Below, piece by piece: positions 46,174 through 60,220 of a DNA stretch of 64,000 bases. The DNA comes from Balanoglossus misakiensis. Its lineage: Eukaryota > Hemichordata. The DNA is taken from the NCBI GenBank assembly GCA_040954595.2, contig CM082584.2:9982001-10046000 (forward strand). Reading direction: 5' to 3'. The notes below the pieces were generated by a model that was not told where the DNA came from, did no database searches, and saw only the letters and a program-made list of their open reading frames with translations. The position numbers and the translations under genes were made by a program. Every line of letters starts with the position of its first letter. Positions within the stretch are counted from its first letter, which is position 1.

Positions 46174-46187
46174 GTTGCCCGGGCAAC
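46174..46187. promoter_or_regulatory. Palindromic X-box motif
   Basis: GTTGCCCGGGCAAC is a perfect 14-bp palindrome that fits the RFX X-box half-sites GTNRCC and RGYAAC with a 2-bp spacer. Confidence 0.4.
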
Positions 46188-49100
46188 TGTCACTTCACGT
46201 AAAATCACGGGTGACTTCAACGGTCTGCTCTACCGCTTGTTTCCCCGGTGTACGACTGAAGATGTCGCGGTCTGCTGAAACCAAGAGTGGGTCCCGGCAA
46301 ATCACTCTGCCACGGCTCCTCTGTGGAGACGTATTTCATTTTTTTCAGATTTCTTGTAAAGAAGTGTCTTTTTTGTCTGTTGCATGGAGTTGCGCTATAT
46401 GCTTCTGAACACTTGATTGAAAGAATGCGTACTTACGTGCCTTATCCCTAGGGAGCGATCTGCAGAGATGCATTTGTCAGTGGTATTGGCAATTTAGCTC
46501 GCCATTGAACCAATAAGTAGAATCATTTCAAGTGACACTGTGCATCGCCGTGACTGACAGATTCAAATTATTCTTCTGAAAAGCTTGCTCCCGTGCACTC
46601 CTTTTGGGAATTATGTTTTGAAGATAAGACGACAGACGCGTATTTTCTGTTGCCTTATTCTTTAAAGCCTTTCGATTTAGCGTATGTTGACAAAACTTTA
46701 GGCTTGTATGATCCATTTTGCTTCACGAGAATGATATATCGTTCGTCTCCGCCATATCTATCAATCTATTAACAAAGATGATCGTACCCAAATTTGCACG
46801 TACAACTATGCGTTAAGGTAAGCCTCGGTTACATTTCGATGATAGTGTTTGTATATATTAATATTGGTGCATAGCGCCATTGTGTGTACTCGAGCGATAT
46901 CATATTTATTTTTCACAAATGTGTGCAAAACAACACTGCTTGCAAATTGAATCTGGAAATTGAAACCAGAAACAGCTGTCGGCTTCAAATAAGTGATCTT
47001 GGTATACGACTGACCATATGCATTCGTCATCACAAATACATGACCAGATATAGTATGGTTCTTTTGTGCGCCTGCATAGCCATAGGTATAATTGCTTACA
47101 AGGCAAAAAAGCAACACTGTCGTGCAATTAGCTTGATTATTGCCAGTTCTCTTTGCACGGTTTTTCTGAATTTCAAAAGTCGGTTAAAGTATGATAGATA
47201 AATGAATGTAAATCCAAAGGGTTCATTCTAATACATGCGCTTGTCCGAAAGTTTCTCTTTTTCTTTCCTTCGTAAGAATAGTGCAATGAGTGTTGAATTT
47301 TTTCTCAATTCCTGCCATGCCCTGTCGATTGTAAGCCTCTCTCCACCCGCTGTATCAGGTTGTCACGGCACCCTACCACGTGGTCTCTTAATTGAGCGAA
47401 AAGTGCCGTCTGCGCAGACTCGAACATCATAACCATGATCACCGGAAAAACATGATGGAAATCAAAACAAATTGAGAGTCATGCTTTAAAATCTCCAACA
47501 TTGGGTGTCGTACAACCAAACGGCAGCAGCGTTGCGGTGGACAGAAAAAAACAGTGTCTTCGCCTTCGCAGAAATGGCAACATTCCATGTAAGTTCTGAC
47601 TATTTCAGAGAAATTTTTACTTTGCGTTTACGTCTGTGGTCTTTGATAAAGTATACCTCAGCTATAAGCGATGATATCACCTCCAACACATGTCTCATTT
47701 TCCAACTCACTGATCAAGCATTTACCCCTTGAATTCACGTGGCATTGGTGGGCGCCGAAGCGTCTCTGAATGTTCAGTACTGCATGCGAGTTCCCCTTCA
47801 CAACAACCTGTCATTTTACCACGACCGAATTCAGCCCTTCAAACGTCTTGCGCTTTCTTTCTTCTCCAAGCGATTTCTCTCTCTCTCTCTCTAAACCTCA
47901 CTTCACAATTCGTGTCAGTCATCGCGGTGTTTAACACGTATGTGGGATGCGATAGCCCGTTTATCTTTCATATTCATTCTACCAGTCGGTGTGTCACCTA
48001 TACGAATGGCAGGTCTTTGATTCTGAACTTTCGCCAAGCAAATCTGGACTTAATAGAGACCGCCGGAATAAATCTGTAGTTTTAATCAAAATGCAGAGCG
48101 CCAGCACTGGCCAGACCTAGTCGTACATGTTATGAGCACCAAAAAGTGATGAGAATCTTGCTCTGGTAATTGTTTGAAGCTATACGTGATTCACCTGCAG
48201 ATCTGTCTAGCAAACGACAGATTGTCTGACAGCACGTGACACGGCGAGTGAAATCTTCTGGGACATGAAATCACGTGCCTCTAGGCGGTCATTTCCTCTA
48301 TTTTACAGAGCTGTGGAGTACAAACCAGGTTATTTAAGGATTATTTCGCAATTACGGAATGATCGATACCCACCATGGTATGTGAAATATCTTATTTCTA
48401 GTAAAAGCTTATATTGGGGATTTAAACGAACCCGGGAGATTGCATTTGGTAATAATCGTGTATGCAGGCATACCGCAAATGCTAAAATGCAGAATTTCTA
48501 TTTAAGAAAAATCCCACATATTTGCCTGTGCCCAGTATGCAAAATTCGCTGAAAGAATATTTGTCAAACACGTGTATCAATCCATTTTGATGCTAAGATT
48601 ATTTCATAACATTTGTGTGCATGTGATTTTTTTCATTCGCTAATAATATCAAAACGTTCGACAGATTGAATAAATAAGCCGAGAGCGTTTTAATCGAAAT
48701 AAATCCATCTAATTTTTACATCATTTAATCTGCATGTAGTTCCAATATTCGGACAGGTGTGTTCTTTGGAGTTGCCGGGGAATTTCAAAAAAACTAGATA
48801 AAAGGTGCTTTTGGATTTCTGTAGGCAGCTTGGAAATACTTTAAATGAAGTGTTTATCTCATATCACGCACCTTCAACCGCTCTATTACGATGGTAACAG
48901 TAAATATGATGACGTCGTTCACACAGTGTTTACCAGAAAGGTGAGCTGTATTAGTTATTCACGGTGACTGAAGCAAGACCTTGGGGTTGACCGAGAAAAT
49001 AGAAAAGAGGGTGCACGTTGTCAATCAGAAGAAGCCTCCACTGAATGGTGCCCCAACGTGACTAAACGAGACACCTCTTTGATGAACGAGGCAGGGCGTG

Positions 49101-52100
49101 AATGTCTTTTCAGCTTCGGAGAAAGCTTAGATGAATACATCTGTAATATGAAGGTGAGGACTCAGTAATTGCACATAGCTGACTTTCTCTATGTTAGCTA
49201 GTGCGTGCTGTCTACAGATAATTATGCAGACTAACCCCTTAGACAACTGAAAGATACCCTTAGACGAGTGAAAGAGAGCTATTTCAGATTCAGTATTTTT
49301 TTAGGATTCAGGCGGCGTTGTGGTGGCCCTCTCAACGCTCTGACGCAATTTCGTCGCAATTCACTTACCGAGTTTTAAAACTGATATCAGTATTCCTGGA
49401 AACGCTCCCCTCACAAGATATGTCAACCTCCCCCGGAAGTTTGCTTCTTTCAATACTGCGCAAAATTATTTCGAATCCCGACTACCGGAGGGAAAGAAAT
49501 CCCCAGGGATTTAGCTGATGAAATCCGTGCCGTGTAAATGTTAAATCGAATCACCAAGGTTACTTGGGCCGCTCAGACGTGGGTTATTAGCAAACAGTTG
49601 CGGATAAGGAAGCTTCGGAATCGTCGACCACCACGACCTCCGCTGAAAGCAAACTTTCTGCTGTGTTCCACAATTACGAAATGGTATTATCCATCATGCC
49701 CCGGGTGATCTAAAGCTGGATTTGTTTGCTTGGTCGGGGAGCCTAAGCGCCTGGCCCGCGTAACAATAATAAGTGCTATCAAATACTGTTTGGGGTTTAT
49801 TTTAAATGTATATAGATGACTTAGAGTCAGTCTTTCAATGCACACTTCACGCAGACATCTGAATGTACTCAATTACAGCTTGCGCAGCACGCGATGACAG
49901 AGTATTTCATCCGTGACATCTCGTATCAGTCAGAGAAGAAAATTCGAACAAATGCCATGGTTTACTTTGATTTAAGGAGATTAAAGGGGAGTTCAGTCCA
50001 GCTGATTTTAACATATGTGCTATAGCTTCGGGTTCAGTATTTCAGGAACATGTGCATGAATTACTTTGCACTGCTAACTCATGTTGTTGATTGTTTTCTC
50101 TGGGGTTTCTAACTTCATCATAGACTAGAAAATATAATAAATAGCGACCGAGTTGCAGGAAATTTGGACGTCAGTGATCATGGAAAATTTCATGCTGGTA
50201 ATATTTGTCGAACTCTTTGGGGCATGCGTAAATTATCTCCGAGTCGACCGCGCTGCATATCTTCGTACGGATACCGCTTTGATGTCAACCGTGATGACCT
50301 TAGTTGAATAGAAACTGATTTGGGATTCTTCTTCGCCGAAGAAAGATTTGCCGTCGGCATTTCACAGTGAAACTGTCACTGCAAACAGTCCTTTCATCAT
50401 CTGAATACTGCTGTATACCCTATACAGCCAATGAATGCAATCTGGACAACCTGTCACTTTCTTATACCGCCGCTGCGTTCAATGGAATCCGCGCCGCGAA
50501 CGAGACATATCTTGTCATTCACAGGAGTGATGCGGATGTGATTACGAGGGTTTGGATGCAGTGAAACTTTCTTTGAATGTTCCATGTGATTACGCTGGGA
50601 AGCTGTGGAGGGGTGGCCCTAGACACCATGGCCCCACCACAGAACAAGACCATAATTATTGCTTAAACTAAAAGACGACGTGACCGAAGAACGATTTAGT
50701 TTATGCGCACTGTCGGCGGTGTCCTTTGCTGTAGAGTCTACGTGTACAGTCTAGTATCAGACGAAGTACCTGATTTCTAAGAGATCCAGTCTATGAATTC
50801 GGAACATATCTTGCCGACAACTCGAAATACTCACACCACCGAAACTGAGTTATTGTCGTTAACACGCGCCTTGCTTTATTTTTATTCTCCTTTTTTTCTT
50901 TGGTAGTTTTCTTTTACCATTAAGATATATATGCCACGCAACCAGTCAGAATGAGAGTGTGGCAAGTTTGATGCAGAGTTTTGCGAAACCTTGAACCGAT
51001 CGACCCAGACTGTGCAACTGGTGGCACATAACCGTGTTGACAGTCACGATGACAACTGGTGCAGAACTGTACAAAATTATTCATCCAAAATATGTTACAG
51101 TTGTAACAGATACCCGCAGCGACATGTACATGAGTGAGAAAAAAGCCATGTTGTCATGGCGACACGCAAATGCAGTAAAACATGTCGGTCACTGCTTAAA
51201 TCGAGATTTTGATGTGCTATTGCGAATGTTGTTTTATGTTTTAAAACTGAATGATATAAGAAGGACGTTAACTTACTAATAAGTCTCGCTTTTTTAATAA
51301 TAAAAGTAGAGTGTTCTGATCGGGAATGAACACTTTAGCGGATTACTGTCTGCGAGACGGTTTCTGCAATATTACGAACCGGAGTTGGTGAAAAGAGATC
51401 ATAGTGGGTTATGACGATGATTAAGTGTGTTCAGCGAACTGCAGTCGGGGTCGGGCGCCCCGCCCTGCTCCAACTTGTAAGTCGCGCCGAGAAATTACAT
51501 TAGGCGATCCCCGCGAGTTGGAAAAAAACCCACAAACTTTGATGATCAAACTGCTTAAATAGCTTCTGTGTTTACCTGCACTGAAGCGATGAAATGCAAC
51601 GCTAATGAAGAAAGATCGCTGTACGTTTGAAGACACAGAAACGCGGCAAACTACATGTGTGTTCTCTCCCACCGCCGACCACAGTGCGTCTTAGGTATTA
51701 ATTAAAGAGACGGTGTCGTTGTTGTTTTTTAAATATAATTTTTAATCAGATATGACATCTCATCTCAAGTGATTTTCCGTAAGCAACCAATGCCGATCAT
51801 TCCTCGTAAGTAAAGTCGAAGTTATGAATCTTGATGTACAAAAACTGATATCAAAAGATAGCAGAGTTGTCCCTTTAATCGTGATAGACCCTCCAAACAT
51901 ATGTGGTTTTTAATATACATCGTTGCGTGTAATCTCTATGGTGACATACGTGAACTGCAAGTGTTAGTAGTGATGGAAATACTGCGGGCACTGAGTTAAG
52001 TGAAGGAAGTACCATCTGACTTGACTTAAAAGTATTATTGAATGGATGACATCTGTCGGAATAAATGCGTTGACTTGTGTTTGTTTAATTTGGTTCTAGC

Positions 52101-54504
52101 TTGACATTTGCAAGGAAACTCGTCTCTCCGCGTCGGTCTGTATGTATGTCTGTGTAAGAATACGAATGTCCCTGTCTATGTGCGCCTGTGGGTCTCTCTG
52201 CCGTTGTCTCTCGCTGTCTACGCGCGAACGCATGAATGAAAATGTAAGCTTTTCCACGATCGAAATGCAATTTCATTACAAATAATTTCAACAAATTATG
52301 TTTTTTTTTATTGTGCACCGTGTATATTGGTTTTATAATGATAATGTGAATTTCCCCTTCAATGGAAATTTTGTTCAATATGTCTGATATAAACGATTTC
52401 CGTAGAGCGGTTTTCAATGCCCGCTTGTCTTCCATATATGCAAATATATTGCATTTGTACCAGCGGGTGCCAACAATCATTCTCAACGGCTGAAAAGCGC
52501 CATCTAGTACACAATCATGCCATTTTAAACTGCACGAAATAAAAACATGCGACTATATTTTTAAATGTCAGCGATGGATGGAAAATTAAAACGCGAAATA
52601 TGTTGCCCAGAATATCAACAGACAGCCACGCAATATGATCAAATATGTATTCTAAACGGAAACATGCTTCCAACAAAACATCGCCCAGTTTCATTTGGTG
52701 AAAGATGCGTCATTTACCCATCGACCACTGCGGTTGGTTGGGTTACATGCAACACGTTGTGTCCACAGAAAGCTTCACTTTTGCTCACGCGAAAACAAAA
52801 TATTCACAAAAACCCACGTTTCTGTTTCTCGGACAAAGAGCGCAGTATATACATTCGGACCACACTGGAACAGGTAGGCAAACCAGTGAGTATATAACGG
52901 CGACATCCGATGGTTTCTCGGGGCTTGGTTTATCGATAATGAAATTCCCTTCTATGGGGGGAATCTGGATTGTCGAGAGGATAGAACTAAAATCGGTGTT
53001 GTTGCCGTTTCATCGGTTATATGCAACGGCGGCGCAATTAATTGAATAGCCCATAGTTCGGTATTTGCCATCACGCTTCAAATTCAGATCAGTCTATATC
53101 AACAAACGAACGCTGACTAACAACCGTTTTTAAAATCTATCCAAAACTACGCTGCGGATGCAGGTTTACTTTTTAAATCATATTTACGGAGAGCCTTCAT
53201 ATTTTTGTTTGGCTTGATCCAGTACAGCTGTCACACTGTACAATCGGCATAACCTCTCTTGGTTCATCGTTATATTCCCATTTAAGCGTGTTCATGTTTG
53301 TTCCATTTTCACATTTCCCTTGTTTATCTTATTTCTTTGTCCAAGCTACTAGTACGTACTACAAAGTTTACTTTGCTTTTACAAAAACACAGTGCCTTGT
53401 AGGGAATATAAATAAAAACAACACAGCGCGAATGATGGCTGTTGACATGGTAAGGGTAAATGGGTCTTAAGGGTTCATGGCTTTTCGTGTTACACGCCAT
53501 CATGTAGAAATTCAAGCGAGAAAGAGTATGTATGTAGCAAGAAGTGAGTGTTCGATAGATTTCTTGTACTCTCAACACAGTGTCCGGCACTGTTCATATT
53601 TCATGTGTGACTATTTCAAACAAGACTGGCAAGAGGATTGACATTCTATGATGAACACTGGGAAAACAGAAGTGACATACACACAAATGCGACCTCCTTT
53701 ATCATTACGAATGGCGTTCATCATGTTTGGTGTTGCTATGGTCACAGATGGATTAGATGCCTTGCACGTGCAACGGTTTCTCGGAAAATATCGAATAGCG
53801 CGAAGCAAAATAATTGGCACACGCCTCAGTTTAAGTTGACCATGTGTTTCTCCCAATGTCATGGTAATAGAGGCAAAAATCACGTTTTAACTAAAGTAGC
53901 TTGATGCTGTATCGGACACGAACAGTGATAGGATTTTCTAATCCCTTTATCTCTTAGTGTTTGTAATCGCAGAAATCATTACAGTCGAGGAGATGCCGGT
54001 GTTTAAATTGGAAAATTACATTTCCTGAATATAATACATTTGATGAAAAAATATCAAAAAGGTAATATGACGGCATAACTGTAGTGCTGCCGATGCAAGG
54101 ATTCGTTTTTTTTTTATTTGCAATCTGCTTCTGCGGATTATTTGGGGAGTCAATTTCATCAACTTGTTGTTTCATTGTTGGCAAATTACGCGCAGCGGAC
54201 AACGCGCTCGAACTCTCGACAAAGAAAACAATATTGCCGTGACAGACGCGTGGATGTCGATCTTCAATCTGTGAATGCGTCTGACAGCGACCACACTCCG
54301 CTGATCACGAAATCGCCTCCGCGCTTCCGCGCTGCGACAAATATTAAAATCTGATCTGCCGGACAAATGGCAAAAACGCGTTCCGGTTCGATGGGCTTAA
54401 TTTGTGATTCCGTGCTCTGATTCTCGTGTAAATACTCCTTCAAACATTAAATATTTCTCCGTAATCAAGATCACCAGCTTAAACCCCTTCTTTCCCAGTT
54501 CTTA

Positions 54505-54512
54505 ATTTGCAT
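54505..54512 (+). promoter_or_regulatory. POU octamer motif
   Basis: Perfect ATTTGCAT within an AT-rich block that also holds ATTCATTAATCA (homeodomain-like). Motif match only. Confidence 0.3.
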
Positions 54513-57500
54513 AGTGGGACATTCAAATCCGGGTATTAAGGAACCATCGTTATTCATTAATCAGAAATTGGGACTTTGCTGTCGTTCAAGCCGCTTTACC
54601 AGATAACAAAGTATCGCACAGCCTCAGAGTCTTTGAGAGATGAGCTCGCACGGGAGCTGAGAAAAAAATACTTGGATTAGTGAGAGCGGATTTTATTGCG
54701 TCACTCCCTCCTTAATTTGGATTTCTTTTCACGGTTTGTTAGTCAGAGGTAATCAATTCCAAAAATGGCAATTCTTCGCGGCAAATTGACGAGCCTCCTC
54801 CCTCTTCCTCCTCCCGTTCTTCCTCCTGCTCATCAATTTTTTATTTGCAAATTTTCACATCTTGTGCGCATGTTCTTTCAATTATACTGCGTCTTCATGA
54901 TTTGGACGCTTCCTGGTGATGCGCCATTTGCCAGACGGCCACCAAGTTGGACGCATGCTCTCTACTGTTCAAGGTAGGCTTCTTTTGTTTGCCGCGCGCC
55001 TCTTGTGGCATTGTACAGAGACAGAATCTTCGTAAAAATCACGAGAGCTCCTCTCTCCTTCGCACTGTTTTCAAGGGTGGTGTGACATTTATACCGAACA
55101 ACTTCCCTTCTTCCTTTTTTTTCAACACGCGGAATCGACTCCCAACGGATGATGGGCACTAGCTAAATTGAAGTTTTATCCACTTTGCTTATGCTGTTAT
55201 AACCGTTGCTATCACAATACCCGCATAGCGATACTCAACCATAACAAAGCAAACGGCTCACACTTTCCTGTGCCGCAAAACTCACCACTTTCAATTTTGT
55301 TAATTTTTTGAGTTGTTTGAAAACTATCATTCTATTACCATTTGGAGAGAACGATGCACTCGATTTGTACATGGCGTACTGCATTGGCATTTTCCTTTTG
55401 TGTTTACATCGAATCTTTAGTAAAATACTTGCACTCGTTTTCATCGTCTGCTTACTCGATATATCTTTTACCGCCAATATACTTTCATAAATCGTCTCTT
55501 ACAGGAAAAAAAACATGTCGCCAACATTACTACGATTGCCATCTATCTAGGCCCTCATATCCATTGAATAGCACAGGTAATAAAGCAACCGATTGTCGGA
55601 GAATCCAACGATACCCTCTTCACCGCACAATTACGTAAAACCAGCATTATGCAGGTAGTTTTGCGAACTTCCGATTTGCGATATGCGAAGAGACAAAACG
55701 TCTCAAATCGCTAACAGCCAGGATTTCTCGATGAATGCATATAAAAGAAATATTTTTCCGGTATACTCCAGTATGTTATTTTTCTTAATTCCAACGGTTT
55801 CACTAAAACCACTACAGCTATGCTCTTCTGGTTCGGCTTCAACATACTCTACTGAGTTTTAATCGCTGACAACTGAAAGCCTTCTCTGATAAAAAGTTTT
55901 TCGGGAAACTTTTTTTTCAATTACACAATGCAGACACAAATAAAACGTTCTGTATCCCGTTGCTAAGTTGATTTTTCATCTGAAGCTACTCTAATGAAAT
56001 ATGAGAAAGTTTCTTGGAGTGAGTGCCGTGGTAAAAATGCATCATCAGTCAACTTTAGAGTTGCAATATTTACAGGAGAAATTTTCGAAGCTCCCCGTTT
56101 GGACGTAAAGTACGATTAGAGTTATTTTGATATAATTTACTTAGGCGTTTTTATCAGTGATTGTATGTCACAAGATAAGGTGGAAATACATATACATGTA
56201 ATACCTGTCATGTCCTCCTCCCGGGTAAAAATATGTACTATGTTATTCACCTTACCTGGCGTGACTTTGACGGACAGGTTCTTTACAAATTGCATCAAGC
56301 TATTTCCCGACATAGTTTCCTTACAAGTGTTTGATCACACAAGCGTCATTGATGCTTTTGACTTTGAACATCCACCCGTCTCTCGTTAACTTTACTGGTG
56401 TGTTAAATGGTTCTAAGGTTAATTGACGCTGCTATTCAAACCAATTGACTCTGTTCGCCATTAGTGGACACTATTTTATAGAACAGGAATGATCAGAACG
56501 ATTACAAGGATCGGACAATGAAAGCGATTTCCCCTGTGACACGGTGTTAGAACCTCAGAACGTAATTCACAAGTTTCAATGAATGCAAAAGAAAATGGAT
56601 CTCTTCAGGTTGCTGACTGCCTGTAAATCCGGTCTGAACATGCACCAACTTGAAGTGCGAATTGTGAAAAAAATATATTGAGTTCTATACTCTTTGAGAG
56701 CTACGGGCATGGCGGTTATTTTTGGAGTGCAAAATTGGCGAAATTATTTCTTTCTGTTAAATCCATGTGCACGCAATGCATTGCTTTGCTTTGAGTTCAT
56801 ACAGAGTCTGATCGTTGTTGGCAACTGCGTGATGCCAAATTTGTGAAGCCACACAATGATTACTCTCCTCGTCCCTCAATCATCATCGTTGTAGTCAACT
56901 CTCGTGTCAATCACATTGCGTAATAAACAGAACACTTATTTTTTATTGCCAAATGACGCGAGTCTTAGAGAGCTGTCAGAGGTGTTATCTATACATATTG
57001 ATACAGGCACGTCACTGGGAGTAAACACCACTGGGCCCTGGCTGTGCCTTACACATGGTAGAGAAGAGTCCTCGTTCTCTACGTTAATATCACAATACTG
57101 AAATCAGCACTACATCATGCCCTTGATGACCCTTCTATACTACACGAATACCTATAGATGCATTACAACACGACATACTTTTGGGGGGCACTTTGTAATG
57201 TTGTTTTGCCAAACATATGGTAAGACCAGAAGTTTGACGATACTGTGCATTTTTTTTTGTCATAAAATATTCTCCATTCCATCACCTCCTCAGACTTTCA
57301 CTTGACGGATCACGAATTATTGGAAGAGTGTTGATCGCATAAATGACGTCATCATCAAATTCAAAGTGGAAAACTAACCAGAGTAAATGTTGCCTTTGTG
57401 GACACGATAAAAGGAACTCCTAGAGTCTCCAACTAATTCTGTATGCAATGGGGTACTTAGTAAGATAGCTACTGAAATAACGCAGGAAAAATTCCTCTAC

Positions 57501-59054
57501 TTCATGCGATAAATGCTCTTCGAATAGTTCGTGATCCATCAATGTTAGACGAAGATGAGGCTTCAAAGTCCCCTACCAGTTTCGTATGTAATGGAGCAGG
57601 ATGATGGCTGTCATATTGCAAAAAAGGCTTTCCATTAACCAGTGCTCCTCATCTAACCTTGGTGGATCAAAAATAATTGGAAGAACAATTATCGTGCGAA
57701 ATATGCCTAGAGGAAAATTTTCACAGTATTCCCAACGCCGTCTGGTTATTCTAATTATTGGCAAAGACACCGACATAGTGTGCATTTGATTTTAGCCAGT
57801 TGTATTAATTCTACGGCAGTCAAACAAAAAACCAGGTCACTGCCGGCGTAGTTGTCACAATCCTAACAATCATAACTACAGTGATGTTACGTGCCAATCA
57901 GTCCCTTTTCAGATGGACTGCACTTTATCAGTCTAACATGCTGTGACATTTCGATGATTGAGATAAAATGAAAGAAATACCTCCGCGTGGCAACAGACGG
58001 CTTATTGCCCATGCGTGTAGTGTACTAGTCGTACGTGCCCTGTAATAATGTTTTAAACATGGCATACTGCCACACACACACACACCAAGAATGAAATTAG
58101 TATCCCCAGATGAACGGGAAATTGACTACACCCTGACAACGGCGTCATGGCAACGCTTTGTTAAACCACTGATTATACCCAATTGTAGACTGGGGGATTC
58201 CAACCAAAATGAGGATAGTTAGTTGGAAAATCTCCCACAGATTGATTATGGATCGAGTATATTCATATGTCTTGATTATGACAAGAACAGTGATCAGAAA
58301 ATAAACCAAACAAACAGACAGACAGATAGACGGACAGAGAGACAGACGATCAATCATTGAATGTACACCTATTCGTATCAAAGTGCTGTGTACGACAAAC
58401 ATGGACAAAATGGCGGGTTGACATGAATTCGTTTATGTATCCATAAAACACCGGTTCACAGTTACGGACCACTCCTGACACAAAACACTGAAGGATTATT
58501 GTATTTATCGCTTATCGCCCACAAAATCACAGCAAAGACTACTCGGTGGTATTTAAATTACGAAAGTCTGACCTGAGAGAAAGAGTCTGGCTGTGATTTC
58601 CCGCGAGATACGAAACCTCACTGGCACCATGTGTTAAATTAATTACAAAACGGTCGGAAACTGAACAGTTTGTGAATAGAATACATGTACTAGTACCGTA
58701 CATACCGGTACACATTGTTGCATTTGCTAGGAAATGATAATTTCGTTTTTTTCCTGAAAAAGTCCATTTATTAGGAAACATACATTTCCTCCTGAATAAC
58801 GTGTTTGCAAAGGTGTAAAGTGCTTGTTTGGTAATGTTTTTTTTTTCATATTGTTTCTATTTATTGCAGGAAGAACTGCTGCCGTGAAGTGTGATAATGA
58901 TTTGGAAAAGTGCGTGTCTAATTTGACTTGTACATCAGCTTAGACAAAGTTCAGCGTGACACGTGGTGGTTGGAGGAAAAACACCGCAGTCGTCAGTATC
59001 TGAGAAAAAAACGACAGCAATTTCCCGCCGGCGCCAAACAGATTTAACTGAACG

Positions 59055-60107
59055 ATGGAGAACACTACAGATGCAAACATGACTCTTCTCACAACTACAC
59101 CTGCTGATTTGATGAATACAACTGCCGGGGAACAGTATTTGCCGAATCTGTACAATGACCCGCTGGCTATGAAGGTGTGTTTTGGCATCATCGGTGTGAT
59201 AGGCACTGTGGGGAACACACTGGTGGTCACCGTTTTCTTGCGCAAGAGCTACGCCAGCTCTCACGGTCTGAACAGTACGAACATCTTCATCATCAACCAG
59301 TCCTGCATCGACTTGGTCAGCTCCATACTGTTGATCGTCAACAACCTGATCGTCATCACCTATGTGCCGCCGGGTCTCGGCGGCGACATTCTGTGCAAGC
59401 TGTGGGTGTCCAGCAAGTACCCGATGTGGGCGTGCTTTCTCGGCTCCACGTTCAACCTGGTCGGGCTGACCCTGGAGCGCTACTTCGCCATCGTCCACCC
59501 CATCATCCACCACACCAAGTTCACCAAGCGGAAGGCCAAGATCATGGCCATCTCCGTCTGGCCGTTCTGCTTCACCTACGAGCTGCACTGGGCCCTGGTG
59601 CACGCCAGCGACGGGCGGGGCGGCTGCCTGACGGTCTACTACGATTTCCTCACCATCCTGGGCACCGTCGTGCTGATATTTCAGTACCTCATCCCGCTGT
59701 TCATCATGGTGTACTCGTACGTGGCCATCCTGCGCGTGGTGCGGCGACAGAGCAGGGTCAAGCCGGGCGACGAGGTCAACATGGAGGGGGGCCAGACGGC
59801 GGGGAACCAGCCGCAGCAGCTCTCGCGCACCGAGAAGAACGTCATCATGACGCTCCTCATCGTGGTGGTCATGTACATCATCTGCTGGTCGCCCAACCAG
59901 ATCTACTACTTCTTTTTCAACCTCGGAATCAGCAGCATCGAGATAAACGGCGTGTTTTTCCAGTACACGGTGGTGTCTGTCTGCTGCAACATGTGCATCA
60001 ACCCGTTCATCTACGCCGCTAAGTTGAAAGATTTCCGCGAGGAAGCAGCTAAAATGTTCAGCTGTGGAAAGAAGAACAAACCGGCTTTTGTTGTCGTCAA
60101 TGATTAG
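59055..60107 (+). CDS. Class A (rhodopsin-like) orphan GPCR, intronless
   Basis: A single-exon 350-aa seven-helix receptor with a good start context (A at -3, G at +4). The N-terminus has sequons at N3, N8 and N21 and no signal peptide. Class A landmarks are GN (N54, helix 1), D86 (helix 2), C114 paired with C191 (helix 3 to loop 2), ERY 141-143 in place of DRY, W169 (helix 4), P214 (helix 5), CWSP 277-280 (helix 6) and NPFIY 316-320 (helix 7). A helix-8 segment follows, with C337 as a candidate palmitoylation site. The short third loop is basic at its start. The pattern resembles peptide-receptor-like class A families, but I cannot name a ligand. It should signal through G proteins at the plasma membrane. 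Single-exon GPCRs are often retroposed and lineage-expanded; whether this one is cannot be told here. An acceptor-like site at about 58869 could join an upstream non-coding exon. Confidence 0.93.
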   Translation: MENTTDANMTLLTTTPADLMNTTAGEQYLPNLYNDPLAMKVCFGIIGVIGTVGNTLVVTVFLRKSYASSHGLNSTNIFIINQSCIDLVSSILLIVNNLIVITYVPPGLGGDILCKLWVSSKYPMWACFLGSTFNLVGLTLERYFAIVHPIIHHTKFTKRKAKIMAISVWPFCFTYELHWALVHASDGRGGCLTVYYDFLTILGTVVLIFQYLIPLFIMVYSYVAILRVVRRQSRVKPGDEVNMEGGQTAGNQPQQLSRTEKNVIMTLLIVVVMYIICWSPNQIYYFFFNLGISSIEINGVFFQYTVVSVCCNMCINPFIYAAKLKDFREEAAKMFSCGKKNKPAFVVVND

Positions 60108-60168
60108 GGGGAACCCACCACAAATACAGATATCCACCGCCAATTCAGCTGATCTCCCAGTAATACCA

Positions 60169-60220
60169 TCATCATCATCATCATCATCATCACCTTCACA
60201 ACCACCACCACCACCACCAA
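60169..60220. repeat. ATC/ACC trinucleotide tract in GPCR 3' UTR
   Basis: (ATC)n followed by (ACC)n-like sequence, 60 bp after the GPCR stop. Confidence 0.8.

Larger units (their letters stand above)
44700..58900. other. 14-kb intergenic stretch, no gene recognised
   Basis: Open frames here are short and show no recognisable domain, signal peptide or splice-consistent partner. Items seen are paired CRE octamers (45237-45244 and 45299-45306), a palindromic X-box (46174-46187), microsatellites at 45657-45695 (CTGT/CTAT), 47876-47892 (CT), 58070-58085 (CA) and 58313-58347 (ACAG), and an unusual block at 54400-54780. Confidence 0.5.

Noticed and set aside
53648-53839. Short + open frame with a hydrophobic stretch (MAFIMFGVAMVTDGLDA)
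   Set aside because: It is only 63 codons with no partner exon or known motif, so it was not called.
57300-57790. Two similar stretches (near 57306 and 57665) encoding IIGR-like peptides, considered as a superoxide dismutase or transposase relic
   Set aside because: The similarity covers only a few residues and the following sequence does not match either family. It may be a small local duplication.
59177-60022. A second 281-codon + frame inside the GPCR
   Set aside because: Frame-shifted shadow of the receptor reading frame, with no domain.
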